In this document: positions 1 to 10,840 of the stretch, piece after piece
Position numbering within the stretch: position 1 is the stretch's first letter
Layout: every line of letters starts with the position of its first letter
The notes under the pieces: generated by a model
Database searches by the model: none
Told to the model about the DNA's origin: nothing
The model's input: only the letters and a program-made list of their open reading frames with translations
Position numbers and translations under genes: made by a program
Assembly: GCF_028009165.1 (NCBI RefSeq)
Contig: NC_079245.1
Location: forward strand, 1,488,001 to 1,552,000
Origin: Akanthomyces muscarius
Lineage: Eukaryota > Ascomycota > Sordariomycetes > Hypocreales > Cordycipitaceae
Direction of reading: 5' to 3'
Length of the DNA: 64,000 nt

Positions 1-167
1 CGATCGACGCAGCGCGACAGATTATCGCGCAGAACGGCGTCAGGTCTCTATTCAACGGCTGTGGAGCCAACATTCTGCGTGCTGTTGCGGGCGCCGGCGT
101 GCTGGCCATCTATGACCAAGTCCAGCTGGTCGTTTTCGGCAAGGCGTTCAAGGCTGGTTCTGGCTAA
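1..167 (+). CDS. ADP/ATP carrier, mitochondrial (3' end only)
   Basis: These are the last 54 codons of a mitochondrial ADP/ATP translocase, which exchanges cytosolic ADP for matrix ATP across the inner membrane. The frame starts at base 3 and ends at the TAA at 165-167. What is visible is the sixth transmembrane helix and C-terminal tail of the carrier fold, with the motifs [17 protein letters not shown] and [12 protein letters not shown], which are typical of AAC proteins rather than of other carrier subfamilies. The tail KAFKAGSG is normal in length. The rest of the gene lies before the window, so exon structure and the RRRMMM signature cannot be checked. Subfamily assignment is from remembered AAC sequences and is fairly secure. 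Confidence 0.88.
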   Translation, partial: IDAARQIIAQNGVRSLFNGCGANILRAVAGAGVLAIYDQVQLVVFGKAFKAGSG

Positions 168-724
168 CAAGATGAAATGCTGGGCAGCCTGGCTCTCTGG
201 CTGTATGCACGGCTCTACCTTGTGTCTTGGTCGATGCGCAATAATACAATGCACTGCCGCTTGTCTTTGAACAGACTATTCATCAAGTAGATTAGAAGCT
301 GGGGGCGTCGTTGGGCTCGCCGCTTTCTCGGATGAAAAATAAGAAAATACATGATGTTGTGCTGTTTGCCGCCACACTCTTGCTGCCTGTGCCACTGGGC
401 TGGGTCACGACGTTCCCCTCACCTGCAAGTCAAACCCCACATCACACCCGCTAGGCCACCTCGAAGCTCCCAAGTACCTATCAGCAGCTTGAGCTTCCTA
501 GCCTCGCAACCAACCCTCCACGTGCGCAACTGCCCGTCATTTGACTGCCTGACGGTCCGTCCGTTACTTTAACTGTCTTCAGGCTTCCGCGCGCCCTCGC
601 CGCCATTTTCGCAGCATCTCAAAGCCTCGAACAGCACCGCCGAAGCACACGCAGCCGTCGTGGCAACCACAGTTATCCAACGCCTGGCCCGGCGCAAAGC
701 TGTCTCCGCCGAGGGCCGTCCGTC
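168..724. other. Intergenic: carrier 3' flank and atg18 promoter
   Basis: No gene is seen in this stretch. It holds the 3' flank of the carrier gene (A-rich AATAAG-like sequence near 340) and the upstream region of atg18. It is C/T-rich from about 370 to 660, as is common in fungal promoters. Short open frames here have no coding character. Confidence 0.6.
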
Positions 725-2298
725 ATGGCGAGCCCGGCGCTCAACTTTATCACCTTCAATCAGGACCACAGCTGCCTTGCTGTTGGTGTGTAGCCTTGAT
801 ATGCTCTGGCCACTGCGCTACGAAGGGCCTTTTCCCCGGAAGGTTGCCCTCTGACTGACCGCTTGCAGGCACCTCGAAAGGCTTCCGAATTTACCACACC
901 GATCCATTCTCTCGCATCTTTAGCAGCGACGATGGCAACATTGCGATTATTGAGATGTTATTCTCCACGTCTCTCGTTGCCTTGATTCTATCTCCGCGCC
1001 ACCTCGTCATACAAAACACAAAGGTTCGTCTCAGCCAGCCGCATTTGCTACCTCCACCGCTGACTGTTGCTTTTTTTACACATAGAGAGCTTCGGTAATA
1101 TGCGAGCTCACATTCCCTTCTGCAGTTCTGGCAGTGCGCCTCAACCGCAAGCGCCTCGCCGTCGTACTCGAAGAAGAGATATATCTCTATGATATTAGCA
1201 ACATGAGTCTCATCTACACTATACCAACATCTCCCAATCCATCGGCCATCTGCGCCTTGTCGCCCTCGTCCGAAAACTGCTTCATCGCATACCCGCTTCC
1301 GAAACCACGAGAGGATACCGATACAAGACGGCCTGCTCATGCGCCACCTCAATCAACATATGTAGCCCCGACCGCAGGGGACGTTCTTGTGTTCGATACC
1401 CTCACTCTGAAAGCTGTCAATGTGATCGAAGCGCACCGCTCGCCGTTGTGCAGTATATGCCTGAACAATGATGGGACACTGCTCGCGACGGCCAGCGAGA
1501 CTGGCACCATTATTCGTGTATTTTCTATACCCCGTGGCCAGAAACTTTATCAGTTCCGTCGCGGGACTTACCCATCGACCATATACAGCATGTCATTTAA
1601 CCTGAGCTCTACGCTTCTCTGTATCTCCTCGACTTCCGACACCGTTCACATTTTCCGCTTGGGAGTGCCTCCGGGCAACGGTACTCCAGGTGGCGCGCCG
1701 ATTGAGCCTCCTGGCTCTCCAAGACAAGATCGCTGGTCGCGTGGCAGACAGTCGGATGACGGAGGCTCCCCCGGCGACAGTGCCGCCGAGTCACCGAGAA
1801 GCGAGGCGGCAGATCTTGCTAATAACCCTGGCAAAGTCACCAACCGAAGGCAGAGTGGCTCTTTCGGCAATATGCTCCGTCGGTCCTCTCAAATCATGGG
1901 GCGAGGTGTCGCAGGCGTAGTGGGCTCCTACCTCCCCCAATCGGTCACCGAAATGTGGGAGCCCATTAGGGACTTTGCATTTATCAAGATCCCCAAATCC
2001 AACGCTTCGCTGAATACTTCGCGCTACAGTGGCGGCTCACCTGCGGGTCCTCTGCGCAGCGTCGTAGCCATGAGCAGTAGTAGCCCTCAAGTCATGGTAG
2101 TGACTAGCGACGGCGGATTTTACGTCTATAATATTGACATGGAAAATGGTGGCGAGGGATATCTCGTGAAACAGTTTTCGTGAGTTGCTTAAAGACATGA
2201 CAGCTACGTGTAATTCCCCAGGTCCTGGACTAACGAAGTTCGTCTACAGTGTTCTCGAAGGAGACGATAAAATTGACGGTTCATCGTACGGTACTTGA
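725..2298 (+). CDS. atg18: Atg18, PROPPIN-family autophagy protein
   Basis: Autophagy-related beta-propeller that binds PI3P/PI(3,5)P2 and acts at the phagophore, endosomes and vacuole, with Atg2 and in lipid retrieval. Four exons fit one frame: 725-785, 869-1023, 1086-2179 and 2250-2298, giving 452 residues. The start [21 protein letters not shown] matches the family N-terminus and is followed by TSKGFRIY and [10 protein letters not shown]. The phosphoinositide-binding FRRG motif ([16 protein letters not shown]) is intact. WD-like blades run throughout, with a low-complexity Ser/Gly/Pro loop at about residues 265-330. The last intron has a GTGAGT donor and CTAAC branch site and adds the usual [15 protein letters not shown] tail; without it the frame stops at 2183. 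Family assignment is very secure; exon ends are inferred from splice signals. Confidence 0.95.
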
Positions 2299-2999
2299 GG
2301 CAGGGGCGGTTTTAGTAGAGATAGAATACACCGCCTCCCCGAAAAGGACGTACTTGTGCTGGCCCTCTTTCCCGCTGTCGCTGCCGTGTGCGGCAACAGG
2401 TCTCTCACATAAACAGCTTCTGGCTTCCAATTAGCTGAGCTGTTCTGTTCATGTTTCTGTTGCTTCTTGGGATGTTATAAAGGAGTTATTTGTACTTGCC
2501 TTGCCCATGCTCATATGCATTCTTTCATGATTCTACAGGACTATTCAACCAAGCCTACTAAACTCAATATCTACGTGATGGCTGGGCCTAGGTGCTGAGC
2601 CAAGCTCGTCATTTCATTTAAACCAATCAGTTGTCACCTAAGTGCATGCCGTTAGGAACAAACTTCGATGTTACATACAGGAGCCTAGAATATCGTATAT
2701 TAATGCTGCATTGGCGATACCTGCCAAAGTCATAGAAAGCATCCAAGCGAGCACGAAAACACCCTGACATTGCTATTGCGCAAGTTTGGCAGTCATTGCA
2801 TCATAACAAGAAGTCGATAAACACATTACTCCCATAATAGTCCTTAAAAAAATCACCATCAATCATTACTGTGTAGAGGGCGTCAGAACGTTCCCGATGA
2901 ACCATGTCGAACGCTCATGCCCACAGATATGTTTTTGTGCATAATATCGACCACAGAGAACTGTCAAAAGACTCGAGCTGTTTTCTTCTCTTTTCCTCT
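2299..2999. other. Intergenic between convergent atg18 and pps1
   Basis: About 700 bp shared by the 3' flanks of two convergent genes. It is AT-rich, with several AATAAA-like words on both strands (for example near 2815-2850). I see no gene or repeat. Confidence 0.6.
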
Positions 3000-5162
3000 T
3001 CATCGAGAATATGGCTTATTCATCAGCGCGATTTCTCGCGTTATTTCTGCCCACTCAAGTTCCCGTCGGAATGTCCCTTCAGCATCTTCGGGCTGCAATA
3101 GAGCTTGCTCCCACTGTAACAGCTCATATGCGAATCGCAGATGAGGTTGTATAATAACGTTTAATCGTCGAGCTCTGACAAAACAGTATGCTCGTGGAAA
3201 TGAGAGTCCAAGGACGCGCATCACCTCGGCAATGCATATGGTCGCGCTTCGCGAAACGCCGACGCGGCAATGTACCAAAGTTGCTGTTCCGAGCTGCTTC
3301 CCCCGATCTGCAACACGCAATCAGTTAGCCAGTATGATAAAAAATAAGATTATTTTGCATTTCTTACCAATGAATTCAAGACACCGCTGAAATTCGTTTG
3401 TCAAGGGATCAATACCGTTGTCTTGCACTCCTTGGACAACACAAACATTCTGCTCTCCCCAGGCCTCTAAATCTCCTTCACGCCAAGAAGCAGTCTCGCC
3501 GACCGACAGGATCTGTCCGATACCCATTTCTCGTAGGAGGGATGGATTGTTGGCGTGACCAAGGTTGCCAAGATATATGTAATCGAGGATACGGCTAGGC
3601 AATGAGCCATCTAGGCCGCAAAACCAGTCAGGTTCATTCTTAACCAGAGCCATGAGGTCGCTAGTATCTCTCTCCCTGCACTCCGGAGACTCGCGAAGGA
3701 GGCGAGGGGAAATGGCTTTCAGAAGGGCAACATCAGTAGGGTATGCGAAAAAATTTCGCTTTTTTGTCGTGTGAAGATTCAGCCATGCATCTGGTACTGG
3801 CAGCCCAGAGCTATAACTGAAATATGCTATACCTAGCATACTGGATTCGGTATAGCCATCGGCGCAGTGGATCAAGATTTTGCGAGCTCGTGGGTTGCCT
3901 CGATCCCCGTCTTCGTCAGAACGCATCGTTGCGTCTCCATCTTTGTCTTCCATATTTTCGGAGTCTGGGAGTGTGCCATGCGAAATATGGTACAGCCATT
4001 TGCAAGTGTTTAAAATACCGTCAGCTTCTGTCTGAGAATATGTGGGAGGGAGTATGCTCCCTGAGGAAGGAAACTCGTGAAAGACCTCGGACACTTTTTC
4101 AGAGCAGCACTTGGCAACCTGCTTCAGCAACTCCGGGTTCATCCTACCGAGGTCGCTGCATTCGATCAAGACGTCAAAGCGCTGCTCTTCGTAGCTTCCT
4201 GGCTCCGGGGTTGGGCCCATGTAAACATTGTGAGATATCTCGGAGGCGATTGTCATATCCCACATTTCTCTTCTTTCCTGGTGAACCAAGTCCAAGACTT
4301 GGCCAGTTAGGCAGCCCGCGGCATCGACAGCTACGAGATCGCCGTGGTGCCGCTCAAAGTCGGAAAATGGGCAGGTACACACAAAGCAATTGTAATCTTG
4401 AATGCCGTCTGCGTGGATGCCATTCTGCTCTTGCCACCTCTTCTGCGCAGCAGCAATATCCCAAGCCATTCGCCTAGTTTGGGGCACGTCTTCGCCGTAA
4501 ACAATGATGTCGGAAACAAGAGCCATCTTCGAGGTCTGGATTTGAAAATTTCGCACAGAGAAGCCATCTGCAGGGTCTGGGTCTATGAACTCGGCCGACG
4601 GGCTGTTCTTCATAAACTCTTCGGGGCCAATGGCACCCTTGAGACGACTGTTGGTGAGATCGCCATCAGCTTTGACGAGAGTAACTGCTCTGAAACCTGA
4701 TGGCGGCTTAAGAATTGATCCTCGACGACCTGTGAAGAATGTTTGCTGCATGTGATTGAGAGGATGTAAGCCGTGCAGCCATGGAAAGACGGCAGACGGT
4801 GAAGGAAGCGGCTGATTAGCTGCGTAATCCAGGGCTTCGGCAACCTGTGATGCAACAACTTCATAGATGGTAAGAGGTCCAGCCACGGTCTTGGCATAGT
4901 TATCGGGCGGGTATAAAAGTGATGCTTGGCGAAATTCAGGCGCGCCTCCTGGCGAAGGTGGAGGTGTATCTAGGTCGGTATACTTAGCAGGTCCCGTAGG
5001 GCATGCTGGGATATGTTTGTTGGGTAGAGCGGCATGCTGTGACGAGGCAGCCGTCACAGACGAGTCAAGCGAAGGTGGCGGGGTGATCGTATCGGCGCCG
5101 GCATCGATTGTGGAAGAAGGGCGGTGAGGAGGAATAGGTCTGGGTAGGGCAATAGTGGCCAT
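3000..5162 (-). CDS. pps1: Dual-specificity protein phosphatase, PPS1 family
   Basis: Large fungal tyrosine/dual-specificity phosphatase of the Pps1 type, linked in yeast to cell-cycle (S-phase) control. Two exons, 5162-3368 and 3307-3000, are joined over a 60-bp intron (GTAAGA donor, TTGCAG acceptor) and give 700 residues. The catalytic signature VHCRVGVSRSAT lies in the short second exon, with the nucleophilic Cys and following Arg of the HCx5R loop intact. The long N-terminal part carries the family-specific HCADGYTESS segment, itself a second HCx5-type P-loop but with S in place of the usual Arg (HCADGYTES), so it is probably non-catalytic. The start MATIALPRPIPPH agrees with the family. 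It is convergent with atg18 and has a long upstream region. Confidence 0.9.
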
Positions 5163-7619
5163 CTGTCCGACTTTGGATCAAATGGATACGGATGAGATCG
5201 TGTAAGTTTATTCGTGGCCAATTCGATTTGGCTTTAGTGGCGGAGGTCTAACGGTGGCCAGGTCAGATCAGTACGCACATTTTCAGAGCGCAAAGGTGGC
5301 ATACACGATAGATATGATTTGTTTGTGGCCGCGCAACAAAGCATGCCTGATGTAATGAATACGCCTGAAAACGCCTGGCGAATGTGGGAAGGCTCAGCGC
5401 TGCGCGACGAGAACTTGGGAACGTCAGCGTGCTGGGAGCTTCAAGGAGTAGCTGGCGGTGTTGTAATATAATGGGTCGAGAACCCGTGTCACGCCTTACA
5501 TTGCATGTAGGAAACCAGGCGCCACAAACTGGATGAAGGAGTACAGCCAGCTAACAGTAGATCGAAGAGGACGGCTGCTAGCTACCTTGGGAGGCGCGCG
5601 CTGCAGGCTGAGGCTGTCGAGTGGCAGGGCCGAGGACGGGGCGATGCTGGTTTTGCGGGCGCGGAAAGAGCGGTAGCCGTGTTGCCAGTGCGCAAAGTCA
5701 CAATGTCAAGATTGGCAGCGCAAAGGGCAAGTGATGAAAGAGGTAGAAATAGCCTGGGTTGAAGGCTCGATGTTGAGAGCAGGGGAGAGCAGGTCAAGGG
5801 AAGAAATTAGGAAAGAGGGCAGAAGGGCTGCACAGAGGAAGACCTTGCTTGTTATGGTTTGCAAGCCTGAAAGCTCGGAGGCTTGTATGAACGCCGCCAG
5901 CGGCAAGGTCAAGTCGAGGAGACACAAGACCCGACAAAAGTTGGGCTGTTCAACGGTGTGGATTGGGTGATAACGCAGCCACCAACTGCCACAGGACCCC
6001 CTCCCCCAGTCTCCAGAGCGTGATGGCGGCAAGGGTGGGATGGAAGATGGGCCAATGAACCAGCTCAAGTCTTACCAGGCCTGCAGGCTTGCAGCAAGTT
6101 GCAGGCTGGCGTGGCTTTGGTGTGGTGGGCGACGAGTTTAGTGCGCGATAGCGGCCGCTCTAGCAAGGCGGGGTCATGATCAACTGTGTGTTCCGACTGG
6201 TCATGTCGCCTTTCTTGCCAGGCCTTGCTGCCAATACATCTCTGCTTCGCTCTAGCACTACACATAATTCCTAGACTAGATACTCTACCTTGGGCATCTG
6301 TCCGATACATGTGGTGACGTTGACGAACAGGCTCGCTTGCATAGCATGGCAAACGGGACAACGCATCTTTCTCTTCCGCCCTGTTGGCATTTCACTGCGC
6401 CCAGCTCTCACGCTTGTCTGGGAATGGCAACGAGTGCACAGACTTTACATGCAGATCTTCTAGGTGAAGAGCAGCAGACTGCAGGTGGGAAAGGTTCAAG
6501 ACCCTAGGAGGTGTGTACCGCCGGTTTTCGAATGCCAGTGCATGGCTTGCGGGGGAACCCCAATTCTGGTGGTCGTGTGCCTCCAAAATCTACGCTCCCC
6601 CATGGATCCCTTGAAGCCCAAAGTCAACCATTTTGGTCGACGCAAGAAAATAACACACGGCAATTAAGGAGATGTGCTCTTATTCGGGAGAAGACCACCT
6701 GTGTTTTCAATATAGCCATCTCTCAATGCAGCTGTTGAATGACCATTTTGTCCTTGGGATAGGGTAGCGAACAGCGCACGGCACTGTGAGAAGTGGCGCC
6801 CACCCAACAATAAGGATAGCAGCAGGGCCTATGCACCACATTAGCGCTCAATGGCCGCTGGGTGCGACAACAAATAGCCTCAGGTAGGTAGCTCGTTGTC
6901 TCTTTTGATGGGCTCTACGGATACCTGCCCAGCATCCCTCTCAGTATTTCCCTGCTTGCAATTTTTGCTTCTTTTTTTCGCGAAGCAAGGTTAGGGATGG
7001 TCGAAATGGCACGACAAAATGGAAGGAAATCCGACATTGCAACTGTTCGTCGTTATGGTTTTCTATCCTTGCGGCTAGCCCAAACTATGATCCCGAGAAG
7101 CTGCAAACCCACCCCTCCTTGATTTTGATGGCTGCACTGGACCGACCACAACTTGGCTAGCCAGCTACCAGCATCATAGTTATGCCTCAGCTAGCAACAA
7201 GGTACTCCCAGTCAACCCTCTATCACAGACGTAGCAGACTACCTAGGTATCTATGCTATTTCCACGCCCGCCACCAACTCGTTTGTGTCACTGCAAACGA
7301 TAACTGCCAAGTGGTAACCCCAGTTGCCTCACAGCAACAAAATAATCAGTCCACCAGCAGAGCTCAATGCCTAGACACACGGCAATAACTCACAAAGCCA
7401 AGAACCTTGCGTAGAATTGTTGTTCACCTTGGCATTTCGAATTGTGTCCTCGGCGGTTACCGTGCGACACTTCCCTGCGGGAGTGTCACGTGATTCCGCG
7501 ACAACTGGTGTTACGCCTTCAAGCAAGTTTCACGTCCTCCAAGATCAACCGTGATTCTCTAGCTGCCTGCGCCTCCGCAGCTCGACCACAATCCGCATTC
7601 TGCGGTCAATTTGTCAAAA
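5163..7619. other. Long intergenic region between pps1 and rad3
   Basis: About 2.4 kb of divergent upstream sequence. Short open frames occur on both strands (the longest is about 120 codons, minus strand near 5706-6068), but none shows a recognisable motif, splice-consistent extension or coding texture. Scattered CTAGCTAG/TACCTAGGTA-type short palindromes occur near 7150-7250. I see no tRNA or repeat array. It could contain 5' UTR exons that sequence alone cannot show. Confidence 0.5.
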
Positions 7620-10578
7620 ATGAAGTTTTACATAGGGTAAACCCCCCTTGCACCCAAATTACAGCATCCTGTCAATTAATTAACCTATGTAGGGACCTTC
7701 CTGTTCTCTTCCCCTACCCGAGAATTTACCCAGGTTTGTCAGCCCGCCTCACTATGCGCCGCCCCGTGTGCTGACATTATTTGTCATTTCTAGAGCAATA
7801 TGCGTACGTCAAAGTCATGTCTGGCTCGTTATTTGCCCAATCCACTAACCTTAAGTCCAATTTACCAGATATATGTGTGATTTGAAAAGTATGCTCTCAT
7901 CCTATGCTCCATCACAATACATTCGACTTCCAACCACCAAGCCGCCTCCCCGCCCCTTCCAAATCAGCCAGCTAACTATGTTGTTACAGAAACTCTCGAT
8001 GCAGGAGGCCACTGTGTGCTGGAAATGCCCTCGGGAACGGGAAAGACAGTCTCCCTACTGTCTCTCATCGTAGCTTACCAACAATTTATGCCGGAGAAGA
8101 GGAAGCTCATCTACTGCTCTCGTCCGTATCAACTCCGGAGCAAATAATCAGACTACGACACTGACACATTGTTTGCAGGTACCATGTCCGAAATTGAAAA
8201 GGCTCTGATGGAGTTGGAAGCTTTGATGAAGTACCGCACTGAACAGCTGGGATACGAGGAGGATTTTCGGGGTCTTGGCCTAACAAGTCGAAAGAACTTG
8301 TGTCTTCATCCCTCTGTCAAGCGTGAAAAGAGTGGATCCGTGGTTGATGCTCGATGTCGAAGCTTGACAGCAGGTTTTGTCAAGGAAAAGAAGGAGCGCG
8401 GAGAGGACGTAGATCTGTGCGTCTATCATGATGTAGGCTTGTGTTCTGGCCTGGGTGTTCTGGCCTGGGTGTTTTGTCCTTCTCCGCTCACTATGATGAC
8501 AGAATCTCGATTTGCTCGAACCACACAATCTTATTCCAAACGGTGTCTGGACATTTGATGGCATACTACGCTACGGAGAAGAGCACAAGCAATGCCCATA
8601 CTTTACTGCGCGTCGCATGGTGCGTGTTTTAGCGCAATGGCTGATGATCCACATATACTAACTATACCTCTGTCCAGATGCAATACTGCAATGTTGTCAT
8701 TTTCTCCTATCACTACCTCTTAGACCCCAAGATTGCAGAACGTGTCTCCAAAGACTTTTCCAAAGACTGCATTGTCGTCTTCGATGAAGCACACAACATC
8801 GACAACGTATGCATTGAATCACTGAGTACCGATATCACGGAAGAGTCGCTACGACGCGCGACGCGCGGAGCCCAAAACCTCAAGCAAAAGATTGCAGATA
8901 TGCGCGAGACAGATCAAGAGCAGCTGCAAAATGAATATGAAAAGCTGGTTCAGGGTCTGCGAGAGGCTGATGAAGCTAGACAAGAAGATGCTTTTATGGC
9001 AAATCCAGGTATGATCCCGACACTTTCGAACCCTCCGCCCTCAACTAGCTAATGCCTAGGCATATTAGTGCTGCCCGAGGAACTCTTAAGAGAAGCAGTG
9101 CCCGGCAATATCCGTAGAGCAGAGCATTTCGTCTCTTTCCTGCAGCGATTCATCGAATATCTAAAGGCAGGTCTCAATGACACGGATTAGCATCGCATTC
9201 ACTGACAAAAAGACAGACACGCATGAAAGTCCGCCAAGTCATTTCAGAGACGCCCCCGTCCTTTCTTGCGCATTTGAAAGAGCACACATTTATCGAAAAG
9301 AAGCCTCTAGGCTTCTGTGCAGAGCGTCTAACTTCGCTCGTCAGAACCCTCGAGCTCACCAGCATAGAGGATTACCAACCTCTCCAAGAAGTTGCGACAT
9401 TCGCCACGCTTGTCGCAACTTATGAAAAAGGCTTCTTGTTGATTCTAGAACCGTACGAATCAGATACAGCTGAAGTTCCAAACCCAATCCTTCATTTTAC
9501 TTGTCTGGATGCGGCAATCGCCATTCGACCAGTTTTTGATCGTTTTTATTCGGTCATCATTACCTCTGGAACCATTTCACCTCTGGAAATGTACCCGAAA
9601 ATGCTCGATTTCTCCACAGTCATTCAAGAGTCATACAGCATGACCCTTGCCCGCCGCTCCTTCTTGCCAATGATTGTGACGAGAGGAAGCGATCAGGCGT
9701 CTATTTCAACCAGCTTTCAAGTTCGAAATGAGCCTAGTGTGGTGCGGAATTATGGAAATCTGCTTACAGAATTCGCCAAGATTACACCAGATGGGTTGGT
9801 TGTCTTCTTCCCCTCATACCTCTACATGGAATCCATCATCAGCATGTGGCAGGGAATGGGCATCCTTGATGAGGTTTGGAAGTACAAACTTATCTTGGTT
9901 GAGACGCCTGACGCACAAGAAACATCTCTGGCTTTGGAAACATACCGAACGGCTTGCTGTAATGGAAGAGGTGCCATTTTACTTTGTGTCGCTCGTGGCA
10001 AGGTTTCCGAGGGTATCGATTTCGATCATCAGTACGGTCGCACTGTCTTATGCATAGGGGTTCCTTTTCAGTACACGGAATCGCGAATCCTCAAGGCAAG
10101 ACTGGAATTCCTGCGAGAAACATATCGCATCAAAGAGAACGATTTCTTGTCCTTTGACGCGATGCGACATGCTGCCCAATGCCTGGGGCGCGTCTTGCGA
10201 GGCAAAGACGACTACGGCATCATGGTGCTCGCCGACAGGCGGTTCCAAAAGAAGCGACCACAGCTGCCAAAGTGGATTAACCAGGGCCTGATGGATGTCG
10301 ACGTCAACCTAAGCACGGACATGGCCGTCAGCAGCGCTCGGCGCTTCTTGAAGACAATGGCACAGCCTTTCCGCGCAAAAGAGCAAGAAGGCATCAGCAC
10401 ATGGGGCTACGAGGATCTGGAGCGCAAGGCCGCACTTGATCGTGAAGAGGCTCGCAAGGCAGAGGAGGCAGCTGCGATCAAAGCGGCGGAATTGGCCGCT
10501 ATGCAAGGCACTAACAATGACTACGAATTCGATGACGAGGACTTGGATCAAGACATGATGGAGCTCGAGGGGTTTTAG
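7620..10578 (+). CDS. rad3: Rad3/XPD DNA helicase of TFIIH
   Basis: ATP-dependent 5'-3' DNA helicase of TFIIH, needed for nucleotide excision repair and transcription initiation. Ten exons keep one frame: 7620-7636, 7693-7733, 7794-7803, 7869-7888, 7990-8121, 8179-8432, 8503-8619, 8678-9008, 9060-9166 and 9217-10578, giving 796 residues, the usual length. The N-terminus [20 protein letters not shown] is followed by Walker A ([10 protein letters not shown]), four Fe-S cluster cysteines (in NLCLHP, DARCR, DLCVYH, KQCPYF), the DEAH box ([10 protein letters not shown]) and helicase motifs V/VI ([34 protein letters not shown]). Exon 3 is only 10 nt. The last intron begins with GC, not GT. The gene diverges from pps1 and converges with the DDHD gene. 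Confidence 0.95.
8443..8470 (+). repeat. 14-bp tandem duplication inside a rad3 intron
   Basis: Two perfect head-to-tail copies of GTTCTGGCCTGGGT lie within the 70-bp intron at 8433-8502. The duplication lengthens the intron but leaves donor, branch region and acceptor intact. Confidence 0.85.
9167..9216 (+). other. GC-AG intron in rad3
   Basis: The exon ends ...EYLK and the next begins TRMKV, as in yeast Rad3. The only frame-keeping boundary is AAAG|GCAGGT...AAGACAG|ACACGC, with a CTGAC branch-like site. The nearby GT (9171) leaves a phase that no AG in the region can complete. Reading through gives a TAG stop. Confidence 0.8.
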
Positions 10579-10840
10579 GTCTACGGCCTCACCACGCAAA
10601 GGCATACGCATCTCTCACGAATATCGCTCACTCTATTGTGCCACTGCAACTTTTTTAACCCTGACGTTTTGGGAAGTGTATTCATAAATTAGCTACATCT
10701 ATGTACAGAAGATAGATCAGGAATGGTATCTCTTTGCATCTCAAGATATATGCCAGCTGAAAAGGGGCCAGAGCATTAGTGAAAAACAATTGCCCGTAGA
10801 AATAGAACCAGTGAGATTCCAATCTTTCGCAACCACCATG

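Noticed and set aside
3824..4477. 217-codon plus-strand frame inside pps1
   Set aside because: Antisense shadow of the conserved phosphatase coding sequence.
5706..6068. 120-codon minus-strand frame in the pps1-rad3 gap
   Set aside because: Leu/Ser-rich shadow with no homologous features; the plus strand is equally open over the same bases.
6151..6164. GCGGCCGCTCTAG resembles a cloning-vector polylinker (NotI-XbaI)
   Set aside because: Only about 13 bases match and the flanks do not continue the polylinker, so coincidence is more likely than vector contamination.
6493..6503. GGTTCAAGACC looks like a tRNA B box
   Set aside because: No matching A box, acceptor stem or cloverleaf could be found at the required distances on either side.
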